Below, one piece after another: positions 16,451-24,808 of a DNA stretch of 64,000 nt. Origin of the DNA: DASQPA01 sp963756455 (GTDB lineage Bacteria; Acidobacteriota; Thermoanaerobaculia; Multivoradales; UBA5704); the NCBI GenBank assembly GCA_963756455.1, contig CAVWNC010000003.1:2852001-2916000 (forward strand), written 5' to 3'. Position 1 is the stretch's first letter. Each line of letters opens with the position of its first letter. Position numbers and translations under genes: made by a program. A model generated the notes under the pieces. That model worked only from the letters and a program-made list of their open reading frames with translations, was not told the origin of the DNA and ran no database searches.

Positions 16451-17814
16451 TTCTGCCGGCGGCGTGAGTCCCAAGCACAGCGGAAGCCGATACCCCCGAG
16501 CCGGTCCGTGGGCGCGCGGCTGAACCGATACGCGCAGCGCAGGAGCCGGGGCTTGGCGTTGACGAAGGAGCCCCCCCGTAGCACACGAAATTCACCAGTG
16601 GCTGGACCGGCGGGATTGGTTTGCGCGGAGCCGGGGTACTCGCCATACCAGTCGTTGACCCACTCCAAGGCGTTACCATGCATGTCATAGAGGTTCCACC
16701 GGTTCGGCTTTTTGGTGCCGACAGCATGCAGCTTGCCATCCGCATTCGTCCCATACCATGCATACTCGCCGATCGGCTTCTCGTCATTGCCGAACGACCA
16801 GGCCGAGGAGCTGCCGCCGCGCGCCGCGTATTCCCACTCGGCCTCGGTCGGCAGGCGTCCGCCGAAGAATGCGCAGGCCTCCCGCGCGTCTTCCCAAACG
16901 ATATTGCCCACAGGCAGGCTACCCTCACCCTGGCTCGCCGGACGGAAGCGGCGATACTGATCGTTCGTAACCTCGGTCCTGCCGAGCCAGAACTCGCTCA
17001 GCGTGACGGGGTGAGAGGGTTTCTCACCATTCGAGGCTTGCGGGTCGTTCGCGGCCGAGCCCATGGTGAACGTCCCTCCGCAGATGTGGACGTAGGTGAT
17101 GCCCTTCTCTACCCGTTCTTCCCCGGAAACGCACGACGCGACCTGCACCTGGGGCTGGGTACGGCTCGGCCGCCCCAGCGTCCCTCCCCAGCCACGGACC
17201 GCCGTCTGAGCCAACACCGCCTTGACCGCAAAGGTGAGCTGGGGGTTCTCGCCCATGACGACGCCGACCACCTTGCCGTTTCGCAGCACCGGACCGCCCG
17301 AGAACCCCTCTCCCACCGCTTGATCGAGCTGCAGGAAGTTGCCATCGGGACCGGCATAGGTGCGCCGCAAGGTGAGAGGGGCGGTCGCCATCTGGGGAAA
17401 ACCGAGCAGGAGGAGATCCTCGCCGCGCTGCAGCTCCGCGTCAGCCTCGAAGCTCAGCGCCGACACTGCCGCTGGCACGCCGCGCACGCGGAACATGGCC
17501 AGGCCCCGCGCAGAACCGCCCTCCATGTGCACGTCTACGTAGGGAAAGCTCCGAGCCGGGGCGGCAGCGAAGGTGACCTCGACCTGCTGCAGGCCCTCGA
17601 TCACGTGCGCGGCGGTGACGATCGTGGCCTCGTCGCCGTCGAGGCCGACCACGAAGCCGCTGCCGTGCATCGACGCGCCGTCGAGCAGGCCGGAGATCCG
17701 CACTACGCTGTGCATCGCAAGATCGATCTCCTGCACCGAGGCTGTCGTCGTGAGCAGGAGAAGGAGAGCGACGACGGCAGCTATCCGCAGCCGCTCCCGC
17801 AGGATGCGCTCCAT
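16447..17814 (-). CDS. second secreted trypsin-FGE fusion, coupled to the CHAT gene
   Basis: 455 residues, same architecture as the gene at 11320 but more diverged. Signal peptide (AAVVALLLLLTTTASV), trypsin-like domain with VTAAHVIEG (His70) and GEGFSGGPV (Ser172), again ARGLAMF instead of an Asp-bearing DLA motif, and an FGE domain (GGTFTMGS, HPVTLSEFWLGRTEVTNDQY, LPTEAEWEYAARGG, NLYDMHGNALEWVNDWYG, GIGFRCAW). A strong GAGGAGG site precedes the ATG. It is the first gene of a two-gene operon, its stop overlapping the CHAT start. It diverges from the histidine kinase gene with a 139-base gap. Confidence 0.87.
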   Translation of the reverse strand: MERILRERLRIAAVVALLLLLTTTASVQEIDLAMHSVVRISGLLDGASMHGSGFVVGLDGDEATIVTAAHVIEGLQQVEVTFAAAPARSFPYVDVHMEGGSARGLAMFRVRGVPAAVSALSFEADAELQRGEDLLLLGFPQMATAPLTLRRTYAGPDGNFLQLDQAVGEGFSGGPVLRNGKVVGVVMGENPQLTFAVKAVLAQTAVRGWGGTLGRPSRTQPQVQVASCVSGEERVEKGITYVHICGGTFTMGSAANDPQASNGEKPSHPVTLSEFWLGRTEVTNDQYRRFRPASQGEGSLPVGNIVWEDAREACAFFGGRLPTEAEWEYAARGGSSSAWSFGNDEKPIGEYAWYGTNADGKLHAVGTKKPNRWNLYDMHGNALEWVNDWYGEYPGSAQTNPAGPATGEFRVLRGGSFVNAKPRLLRCAYRFSRAPTDRLGGIGFRCAWDSRRRQK

Positions 17815-17953
17815 GTTGCCTCCTCAAAGAGGGGATTCTAGCAAAAGGCCAGGGCATCTCCTGGAGGGAGGGCACAGGTGCGGTTCTTCCTTGGATCGGC
17901 CCGGGATGGTATTCTCTACCGCCTCGTTCTCGGCTACGAGGCGGAACCCGCGC

Positions 17954-19636
17954 ATGATCGACCTCAAGAAATCCCCACCCGAGCTGTTCGCCCAGGTGCT
18001 GGAGGGGAACCTCCGGAGCATTGGGCCGTCGCGCAAGCTCTACGGCCACTTCGCCGAGGCGGTCCGGGTGCGCCTGGCGGCGGAGTGCGCTTGGGTGATG
18101 GGGGAGGACGGCGAGCTTCTCATGATGCGCGGCGATCCCGGAGACGCCGGTCTCTTCGATGCGGAGCGGACCCGCGATTTTCTCGCGGGTGGACATCCGA
18201 GTCTCGCGCGGACGGAGGTTCTGGCGCGGGTGACGGTGCACGGCCGGCAGCTCGCGGTCGTCGGGGCGGCGCGGCGGGAGCGCGAGCTCGGGCAGGCCGC
18301 CCGGCGGACCCTCGATCGGCTGTGCGGCGTGCTCGCCGCGGAGCTCGCCCGCCGCGAGGAGCAGCGCCTGACGCGGGTGCTCGACCGCATCCGCGGCAAG
18401 ATCGCCTCGGAGCTCCGGCCGCGCGACCTCGCCTACCAGATCTTGGACGGGCTCCACCAGCTGGTCGACTACGACCACTCCTCCGCGTTCCTCACCTGGG
18501 AGCCGGCCGGCAGCCTGTTCCGGATCGAGGCCGAGAAGGTCGTCTGGACGAAGGGGAAGAGCGCCTTCGTGGGCCACGAGCTGCCCATGCCGTCGGCGAT
18601 GGTCGAGGAGCTGCAGAACGCGCCGGGCCTCCGCCGGCTGGCCGGCGACGGCGACGGCGATCCCTTCTGGAGCCTCCTGGGCTACCACCGGGGCCGCGGC
18701 ATCCCCTCGCCCACGAGCCTCCTCTGCGCGCCGCTCTACTACGGCGGCGAGTTTTTAGGCCTGCTCAAGATCGCGGCCTGGAAGCGCCGGCCGTTCGACC
18801 GTTGGGACGAGTCGGTCGTCGAGCGCTTCCTGCCCGCCGCGGCGGTGTCGATCCGCAACGCCCGGGTCAACCTGTCGCTCGAACGCCAGGCCATAAAGGC
18901 CGAGCTCAAAGCTTCGCTCGTCACCTTGGCCTCCGCCGTGGCCCACGACGTCAACAACGCGGTGGGGACGATCCTCCCCCTCGTGCAGCAGGTACGCGCC
19001 GATCTCGAACGCGGCACTCTCGACCCCTTGATCCTCGACCAGGATCTGGCGGTCGTCGTCGAGAAGGCGCTCCTCTGCCAGCGCATCTTCTCGAACATGC
19101 TGCGAGTGGCGCACACCGGCCGCGCCGGGGACGGGCCGGTGGACTTGAACCAGGTCGTCGAGGAGACCCTGCCGTTCTTCGCCGGGCAGGCGCTGCGGAG
19201 CGGGGTCGAGCTGGTGTTCGATCTGGCGCCGGAGCTGCCGCTCGTCCGCTTCTCGCGCCAGGATCTGCAACACATGGTGCTGAACCTGGTGAGCAACTCG
19301 CTCGATGCCCTGTCCGAGCTGCCCGATCGCTCCGCGGTCCGGAGGACCGGGGGGCGTCTCCGGATCTCCACCCGCGAGGAGGACGGAGGCGCGCGGCTGG
19401 TGGTCGAGGACGACGGACCCGGGATCGGACCCGAGCTGCTGGAGAAGGTGCAGGAGCCGTTCTTCACCACCAAGGAGGGCGGCACCGGCTTAGGCCTCGC
19501 CATCTGCCGGGCGCTCGCCTGGCAGAATGGCGGGCACCTCGCGATCGAGAGCATTCCCGGTACCGGGACCCGGGTCACCGTCGAGCTGCGGCTCGCCAAG
19601 CAGGAGGCGCCGGTGGGGGAGGCGGTGGCGGTATGA
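17954..19636 (+). CDS. GAF-domain sensor histidine kinase
   Basis: 560 residues with no membrane segment, so likely cytoplasmic. An N-terminal region (1-130) of unclear fold is followed by a GAF-like domain (about 140-310: LHQLVDYDHSSAFL, SLLCAPLYYGGEFLGLLKIA). A phosphoacceptor region SAVAHDVNNAVGTILPL (His near 331) follows, then an HATPase_c domain: NLVSNSLDALSELP, VVEDDGPGIG, EPFFTTKEGGTGLGLAI and GTGTRVTVELRL. It overlaps the next gene (ATGA), which encodes its probable receiver. The kinase resembles NtrB-type enzymes. Confidence 0.87.
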   Translation: MIDLKKSPPELFAQVLEGNLRSIGPSRKLYGHFAEAVRVRLAAECAWVMGEDGELLMMRGDPGDAGLFDAERTRDFLAGGHPSLARTEVLARVTVHGRQLAVVGAARRERELGQAARRTLDRLCGVLAAELARREEQRLTRVLDRIRGKIASELRPRDLAYQILDGLHQLVDYDHSSAFLTWEPAGSLFRIEAEKVVWTKGKSAFVGHELPMPSAMVEELQNAPGLRRLAGDGDGDPFWSLLGYHRGRGIPSPTSLLCAPLYYGGEFLGLLKIAAWKRRPFDRWDESVVERFLPAAAVSIRNARVNLSLERQAIKAELKASLVTLASAVAHDVNNAVGTILPLVQQVRADLERGTLDPLILDQDLAVVVEKALLCQRIFSNMLRVAHTGRAGDGPVDLNQVVEETLPFFAGQALRSGVELVFDLAPELPLVRFSRQDLQHMVLNLVSNSLDALSELPDRSAVRRTGGRLRISTREEDGGARLVVEDDGPGIGPELLEKVQEPFFTTKEGGTGLGLAICRALAWQNGGHLAIESIPGTGTRVTVELRLAKQEAPVGEAVAV

Positions 19637-20760
19637 GCCGGCCGCACCGCATCCTGGTCGTCGACGACGACGCGGGCCTTCGGCGGACGCTCGAACGCAT
19701 CCTGGAGCCGCCCTACGACGTCGAGGCGGTCGCCGGAGCGAGCGAGGCCCTGGCGCGGGTGGCGGCCGAGGAGTTCGACCTCGCCCTTCTGGACGTGCGC
19801 TTGAAGGAGGGCGACGGCTACAGCCTGTGCAAGGAGCTGCGCCAAAGCCGGCCGCAGATGGATGTGATTCTCATCACCGGCTCGATCTCCGAGCCCGACG
19901 AGAAACTCTTCCGTTCGCTCGAAGAGGGGGCTTTCTACTTCCTCTTCAAGCCGTTCGATCGCCGGGTGCTGCTGGCCCTGGTCGAGCGCTGCCTGCGTCT
20001 CCAGCGCGAGCGGTTCGCCAAGGAGCGCTATGCCGGGGAGCTGGCGGCGGATCTCGAACGGGCGCGGCGTTTCCAGCTGAGCCTGGTGCCGCGCGGGCCG
20101 GTCGCCGGCCACGGCTGGCGGGTGGAGGGGCGGCTCCTCTCCTGCGATGCCCTGGGCGGCAACTTCTACGTCGCCCAGCCGGACCCGGAGGGGCTCCTGG
20201 TCGCGGTCTGCGACGTCGTGGGCCACGGCGTCAGCGCCGCCATGTACGCCGGGATGCTCCGCTCGACCCTCTCCGCCGCTTGGCGCCGCGGCGCCGATCC
20301 CACCCGGGTCTCGCGCGAGCTTTTGGCCGGCATCGACTTCCTCGTGGGCGCCACCTGCGCCACGATGATCTGCGCCCTCCTCCTGCCCGACGGCCGGGTG
20401 CGCCTGTTCAGCGCCGGCCACCCGCCGCTCCTCGTCCTCCGGGCGGGCGGCGAGATCGAGCACGTCGCCTCGACCGGCCCGCTCCTCCACTTCATCCTCC
20501 GCGACCGGCCGCTCCCCACCCGCGAGATCGCGTTGAGTCCCGGCGACCGCCTGCTGGCCTTCACCGACGGCGCCTTCGAGGTCCGGAGCCCCGCCGATCA
20601 GGAGCTCGGCCTCGATCGCTTGGAGGCGACCTTCGCGAGCCTCGCCGATCGCCCGGCGGGAAAAATCCTGGACGTCCTGCTGGAGAGGGTCCTCGGCCAC
20701 GGCGCGGGGCGGCCGGTGGCGGACGACGTGACGTTGGTTTTAGTCGAAAGGACGGGGTAA
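19633..20760 (+). CDS. response regulator with PP2C (RsbU-type) phosphatase output
   Basis: 375 residues. A receiver domain (1-115) has the acidic pair D11/D12, phosphoacceptor D54 in LALLDVRL, and LFKPFD (K106). A short helical linker leads to a PP2C/SpoIIE-type domain with AVCDVVGHGVSAAMYAGML (D194), SAGHPPLLVL, AFTDGAFEV and ADDVTLVLVER. The first metal-binding motif reads GGNFYV instead of the usual GGDFYD, so one metal-ligand Asp is Asn. The coupled kinase should phosphorylate D54 and tune the phosphatase, most likely acting on an anti-sigma-antagonist type partner, which is not encoded in the window. Confidence 0.87.
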   Translation: MSRPHRILVVDDDAGLRRTLERILEPPYDVEAVAGASEALARVAAEEFDLALLDVRLKEGDGYSLCKELRQSRPQMDVILITGSISEPDEKLFRSLEEGAFYFLFKPFDRRVLLALVERCLRLQRERFAKERYAGELAADLERARRFQLSLVPRGPVAGHGWRVEGRLLSCDALGGNFYVAQPDPEGLLVAVCDVVGHGVSAAMYAGMLRSTLSAAWRRGADPTRVSRELLAGIDFLVGATCATMICALLLPDGRVRLFSAGHPPLLVLRAGGEIEHVASTGPLLHFILRDRPLPTREIALSPGDRLLAFTDGAFEVRSPADQELGLDRLEATFASLADRPAGKILDVLLERVLGHGAGRPVADDVTLVLVERTG

Positions 20761-20776
20761 GGCAGCGTAACTGTTT

Positions 20777-21220
20777 CTACGAACCGGCGAAAGGATCGTC
20801 GACGATAAATGGGTTTCGGAACCGGATCCCTTCCAGCTCCCGGTCGTGCTGGAAATCCTCGCTCAGCAGCAGTGTGGCCCCCGCCTGCTTGGCGACCGCC
20901 CACTGCATCGCATCCCAAAACGAAAGGCGATGCAGCTCAACGGCTCGCATAGCGAGGCGCAGACTCCCGGGAGTTGAAGCGGTGACGGGGAACAGAACCT
21001 GCCAGTCCTCGACCTGGGCCGCGGCCTCCGCCACGGACAGCTTGCCCTTGCGGGTCGTCGCCGCGAAGAACTCACACAGGGTTTGCAAAGTCAGAAAACA
21101 ATCATGTTTCCTCGCTGCCTTCTGCACGATCTCCCGCGCCCGGGTCTGCATCGCGCCAGCATCGGCATCCACGGTATAGAACAGGATGTTGGCGTCTAAG
21201 CTGACGCGCCTATCGCTCAT
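20777..21220 (-). CDS. PIN-domain ribonuclease toxin
   Basis: 147 residues. PIN-fold acidic residues are visible in VSLDANILFYTVD (near residue 9), LCEFFAATTRKGKL (near 50), LSFWDAMQWAVA and LLLSEDFQHD. This is the VapC-like arrangement of three to four metal-binding acids, so a Mg-dependent RNase is expected. The start overlaps the end of the upstream Phd-like antitoxin gene by 11 bases. Confidence 0.87.
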   Translation of the reverse strand: MSDRRVSLDANILFYTVDADAGAMQTRAREIVQKAARKHDCFLTLQTLCEFFAATTRKGKLSVAEAAAQVEDWQVLFPVTASTPGSLRLAMRAVELHRLSFWDAMQWAVAKQAGATLLLSEDFQHDRELEGIRFRNPFIVDDPFAGS

Positions 21221-21452
21221 ACAGCTCGTCCCGGGCCGGAGCCTTGCCTCCCAGGTGATGGCTGCGGTTCAGGATGCGCTCCAGGGCCGCCTCCTGGTCG
21301 GGCCGGAGGGATCGTTCCTCCTCGGCAACGGGCGAGAGGAGGGCGATCGGCTTGCCGCGACGGGTGATGACGATGCGCTCCCCGGCCTCGGCTGCTTTCA
21401 CATAGCGGGTCAAATGTTGATTGACCTCTCGCAAGCTCACTCGTTGTTCCAT
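21210..21452 (-). CDS. Phd/YefM-type antitoxin
   Basis: 80 residues: MEQRVSLREVNQHLTRYVKA, then AGERIVITRRGKPIALLSP is the classic Phd/YefM DNA-binding fold, with a flexible C-terminal tail that would wrap the PIN toxin. The ATG at 21452 gives the standard Phd N-terminus; an ATG at 21461 would add three residues. No Shine-Dalgarno is obvious, and TACAAT (a -10-like hexamer on this strand) lies just 7 bases before the ATG, so a leaderless transcript is possible. Confidence 0.85.
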   Translation of the reverse strand: MEQRVSLREVNQHLTRYVKAAEAGERIVITRRGKPIALLSPVAEEERSLRPDQEAALERILNRSHHLGGKAPARDELYER

Positions 21453-21526
21453 GCGAGTCATTGTAGCACGTAGAACATCAGTCCCCAGGCAGAGTCTAAA
21501 GCGCTGCGGACGGGCTTGAAGCTCTC

Positions 21527-22918
21527 CTACTGGATCGGCGCCGCGAGGGACGCCGCGCGGGCGGCCATCTTGAACCAGAAGGGTTTTTCCCGCAGCTCGG
21601 CGATCGTCATCTTTCGCGAACGGGCGAAGTCGGCTTCGAGCATGCGCTCGACCTGGCTCGCGATCCCCTTGTCGTCGAAGATCGCGGTGATCTCGAAGTT
21701 CAAGCGGAACGAACGGTTGTCCAGGTTCGCGGTGCCGACGCCGGCGGTTCCGTCGTCGACCAGGAAAACTTTTTCGTGGAGGAAGCCGGCCTCGTAGCGG
21801 AAGATCTCCACCCCGGCCTCGATCATCTCGCCGACGAAGGCGAAGGCCGAGAGGTAGACCAGGAGATGATCGGGATTGTTCGGGATGAGGATGCGGACCT
21901 CGACGCCGCGGAGCGCCGCCAGGTGGAGGGCGCCGACGACCGCCGAGTCGGGGACGAAATAGGGGCTTGTGATCCACACCCGACGGCGAGCAGAGTGGAT
22001 CACCTCCTGGAACATGAGGCTCGCCGTCTCCAGCGGATCGGCCGGCCCCGAAGCGAGGATGAGGGTGACGACGTCGCCCGCGGCGGAGGCTTGAGCGAGC
22101 CAGTCGAGCTCCAGGGTCTCGCCCGTAGCCCAGCGCCAATCGTCGAAGAACGCATGCTGGATCCCTAAGACCGCCGGGCCTTCGATGCGGACGTGGGTGT
22201 CCCGCCAGGGTCCCAGGCGCGGGCTCTTCCCCAGGTATTCGTCGCCCACGTTGTGGCCGCCGATCCATCCCACCCGGCCGTCGACGACGACGATCTTCCG
22301 GTGGTTGCGGAAGTTGAGCTGGAGGCGGTTGCCGAGGCCGCGGTTGGCGAACGGCGAGGTCTCGACCCCGCCGGCACGGAGCGCCTGCAGGTAAGCCTTC
22401 GGCAGGCCGTGGCATCCCCATTCGTCATAGAGGAAGTAGACCCGTACCCCGCTCGCGGCCTTCGCCAGGAGATGTTTTTTGAGCTGGCGGCCGATCTCGT
22501 CGTCGTGGACGATGAAGAACTGCACCAGCACGTACTGCCGCGCCTCGTCGATCCCGGCGAAGAGGCTCTCGAAGGTGGCCCAGCCGTCGACGAGCAGCTC
22601 GACGGCGTTGCCGCAGAGGAAGGGGACCGAGGCGAGCGCCACCGCGGCGCGGGCGGCGGGGCGCTCGTCCGCGACGACGAAGGGCTCTACCGCCTCCGCC
22701 GCGCTCGCCGAGGAGCTCGCTTCGAGCATCTGGCGGGCGACGACGTAGCCGCGGAACTTCGAGCGGCCGAGGACCAGGTAGGCCGGCACGGTCAGGTAGG
22801 GGAAGGTGTTGAGCGAGACCACCCAGGCGATTGTGCCCTGCGGCGTGCGCACGGAGAGGAGCGCGTGCAACGAGCACAGGAAGCCGGCGAGATGACAGGC
22901 GAGAAGAAACAGGGCCAA
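21527..22918 (-). CDS. cls: cardiolipin synthase, ClsA-type phospholipase D superfamily
   Basis: 463 residues. Two N-terminal hydrophobic segments (FLLACHLAGFLCSLHALL; AWVVSLNTFPYLTVPAYLVLG) anchor it, followed by two phospholipase D domains. The HKD motifs are FRNHRKIVVVDGRVGWIGGH and LHEKVFLVDDGTAGVGTANLD. The enzyme condenses two phosphatidylglycerol molecules to cardiolipin at the inner membrane. The start is a TTG with GGAG 7 bases upstream. It appears monocistronic. Confidence 0.92.
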   Translation of the reverse strand: MALFLLACHLAGFLCSLHALLSVRTPQGTIAWVVSLNTFPYLTVPAYLVLGRSKFRGYVVARQMLEASSSASAAEAVEPFVVADERPAARAAVALASVPFLCGNAVELLVDGWATFESLFAGIDEARQYVLVQFFIVHDDEIGRQLKKHLLAKAASGVRVYFLYDEWGCHGLPKAYLQALRAGGVETSPFANRGLGNRLQLNFRNHRKIVVVDGRVGWIGGHNVGDEYLGKSPRLGPWRDTHVRIEGPAVLGIQHAFFDDWRWATGETLELDWLAQASAAGDVVTLILASGPADPLETASLMFQEVIHSARRRVWITSPYFVPDSAVVGALHLAALRGVEVRILIPNNPDHLLVYLSAFAFVGEMIEAGVEIFRYEAGFLHEKVFLVDDGTAGVGTANLDNRSFRLNFEITAIFDDKGIASQVERMLEADFARSRKMTIAELREKPFWFKMAARAASLAAPIQ

Positions 22919-23106
22919 GGCGGTTCTCCGGGCCGGGCGAAACAGGTACCGGACGAGGTACCGCGGCTAAGGAGGCGACAGCATACCCTGGCGCGATCTT
23001 TCCGGGGCACCGCGAAAGCGCACAAGATCGTCGAACTTTCGTAATACGCCTCGTCATGCATTTGCGCTAGGCTATCTAAGTAGGATCTACAGAAAAGGAG
23101 ATTTGG

Positions 23107-23784
23107 ATGCGCTCGAACCTGAAAACGTTCCCCTCGCTTCTCGCAGGAGTCCTCGTCCTGTCCTTTGCTGCCGCTCCGGTCCACGCGACGCCGGCCACCC
23201 CGAAAGTTCTCCCCATCGGCCTCGCGCGCCTGCTGCCGCTCGGCACCACCGTCACCATCGACGGCTCGGTCACCACCCCTTCGGGCGACTTCGCGTCGAG
23301 CTTCTTCGACGAGGGATTCGCCGTGCAGGACCCGACCGGCGGCATCTTCGTCAGCCTCCAGACGGACATCCATGTCGCTCCCCGAGCGCAGGCGCGGGTG
23401 ACCGGTGCTCTCGCGGACAGCGGCGGCCTCCTCATCCTCGTGCCCGTCGACACCTCGGACGTCAAGATCCATGGCAAAGGCCCCAAGGTGGAGCCGATCC
23501 TCGTTCCGACCGGCTTCATCGGCGAGCTGACCGAGGGCCGGATCGTCGAGGTCGTGGGGACGATCGACCAGCCGGTCGTCAATGACCTCCCCTTCGGCTA
23601 CAAGATCTTCGTGAACGACGGCTCGGGCGAGATCCGGGTCTTCATCAATCTCGGGACCGGCATCGACGTGAGCGGCTTCGCCCAGGGACAGCGGGTGAGT
23701 GTCACGGGCTTCAGCGGCCAGTTCGGAGACTACGAGATCGATCCCCGCTTCCCGAGCGACATCCGGATCGAACAGCACCACTAG
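23107..23784 (+). CDS. exported OB-fold-like protein
   Basis: 225 residues with a signal peptide (LLAGVLVLSFAAAPVHA). The mature protein looks like two tandem beta-barrel (OB-type) units: the first with VTIDGSVTTPSG, FAVQDPTGGIFVSL and AQARVTGALADSGGLLILVP, the second with RIVEVVGTIDQPV, IFVNDGSGEIRVFINLGTG and GQRVSVTGFSGQFGDYEIDP. These match the repeated V.V.G.V....G.F.v.D..G.i.v pattern of secreted nucleic-acid- or ligand-binding domains. Function unknown. AAAAGGAG precedes the ATG. Confidence 0.75.
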   Translation: MRSNLKTFPSLLAGVLVLSFAAAPVHATPATPKVLPIGLARLLPLGTTVTIDGSVTTPSGDFASSFFDEGFAVQDPTGGIFVSLQTDIHVAPRAQARVTGALADSGGLLILVPVDTSDVKIHGKGPKVEPILVPTGFIGELTEGRIVEVVGTIDQPVVNDLPFGYKIFVNDGSGEIRVFINLGTGIDVSGFAQGQRVSVTGFSGQFGDYEIDPRFPSDIRIEQHH

Positions 23785-23796
23785 CGCGAGGCCCTG

Positions 23797-24705
23797 CTAC
23801 CGCGCTACCCCGAACACCGCCGTAGCCACGTCGTGCACCGGCGTGGCCACGTCGGCCTGTCTCCCCAGGCGGGAGACGGCGCCGGAGAGGTCGTCGATCT
23901 CGGTCGGACCGCCGGACTCGACGTCCAGGAGGAAGCTCGGCTTCATGGGCCGGGGCATGGACTCGACGTTGGCGAGGATTTTCTCCTCGTCCTCCGCGCC
24001 CAGGGCGACTCCCAGGGCACGGGCGACCGCCGCGACCTCGCCCACCGCCCGTTCGAGGAGGAGAGGGCCGAGCGGCGCCTCACGGACCGGGCCGATGGGC
24101 GCCCGGGCGAGACCGCAGGCGGCGGACATGGCGGTGATGAAGATGAATTTGCGCCACAGGTCGGCGGTGATGTCCTCCGAAGCCCGGGCCTCGGCGCCGG
24201 CCGCGCGGAAGGCGGCGGCGAGGCTCTCCACCCGCCCGGAGGTGCCGCCCGCGCGCTCGCCGACGATCACCCGCTGGAAATCGCTCCGCCGTTCGACCAC
24301 CCCCGGTCCCACCCGCACGGCGCTGATCTGGGTGAGCCCCCCGAGGACCCGATCCGCGGGGACGCCGCCCGCGATCAGGCGCTCGGCGGCCTCGACGCCG
24401 TTCAAGAGCGGCAGGATGACCGCTCCGGCCTCGGCGAGGAGCCGGGCGGCCGGAGCGATCTCGGGCAGCGAATAGCCCTTGACGGCGACGATCGCAAGCT
24501 CGGCCCCGGCGAGATCCGCCGGCTCGCCGGCCGCCTGGACCGCCACGGTGTAGCTCCCCTCCGGGGTGCGGACGGAGAGCCCGCGCGCGCGGAGCGCCGC
24601 CAGGTGCTCGCCGCGGGCCAGGAAGCCGACCGCGTTGCCGGCCCGCGCCAGGGCGCCCCCGAAATAGCTCCCCACCCCTCCCGCTCCCAGAATCGCGATC
24701 CTCAT
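23797..24705 (-). CDS. panE: 2-dehydropantoate 2-reductase (ketopantoate reductase family)
   Basis: 302 residues. N-terminal NADP-binding Rossmann motif MRIAILGAGGVGSYFGGALA, then FLARGEHLAALRARGL and VKGYSLPEIAP. The C-terminal helical domain carries LWRKFIFITAMSAACGLARAPIG, containing the catalytic lysine of this family, and a substrate-binding PSFLLDVESGGPTEID. It reduces ketopantoate to pantoate for coenzyme A synthesis, or is a relative with another 2-oxo acid. GGGAGGAGAG precedes the ATG. It converges with the OB-fold gene (12-base gap) and diverges from the permease. Confidence 0.87.
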   Translation of the reverse strand: MRIAILGAGGVGSYFGGALARAGNAVGFLARGEHLAALRARGLSVRTPEGSYTVAVQAAGEPADLAGAELAIVAVKGYSLPEIAPAARLLAEAGAVILPLLNGVEAAERLIAGGVPADRVLGGLTQISAVRVGPGVVERRSDFQRVIVGERAGGTSGRVESLAAAFRAAGAEARASEDITADLWRKFIFITAMSAACGLARAPIGPVREAPLGPLLLERAVGEVAAVARALGVALGAEDEEKILANVESMPRPMKPSFLLDVESGGPTEIDDLSGAVSRLGRQADVATPVHDVATAVFGVAR

Positions 24706-24808
24706 CGCTCTCCTCCCTCTCCAGAGTCCAGGTACTATAATCCTTAAACGCTCCACCCTGAAGCGAACGGCGCCGTCCGCGCCGATCTCCGGAGGAGGCC
24801 CGAAGTCG

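Noticed and set aside
11320..17814. Diversity-generating retroelement acting on the FGE (C-type-lectin-fold) domains
   Set aside because: No reverse transcriptase and no template-repeat/variable-repeat pair was seen in the window.
24713..24741. Strong promoter for the permease based on TATAAT at 24736
   Set aside because: The -10 is perfect, but the expected -35 position reads CTCCCT, so I did not list it as a feature.
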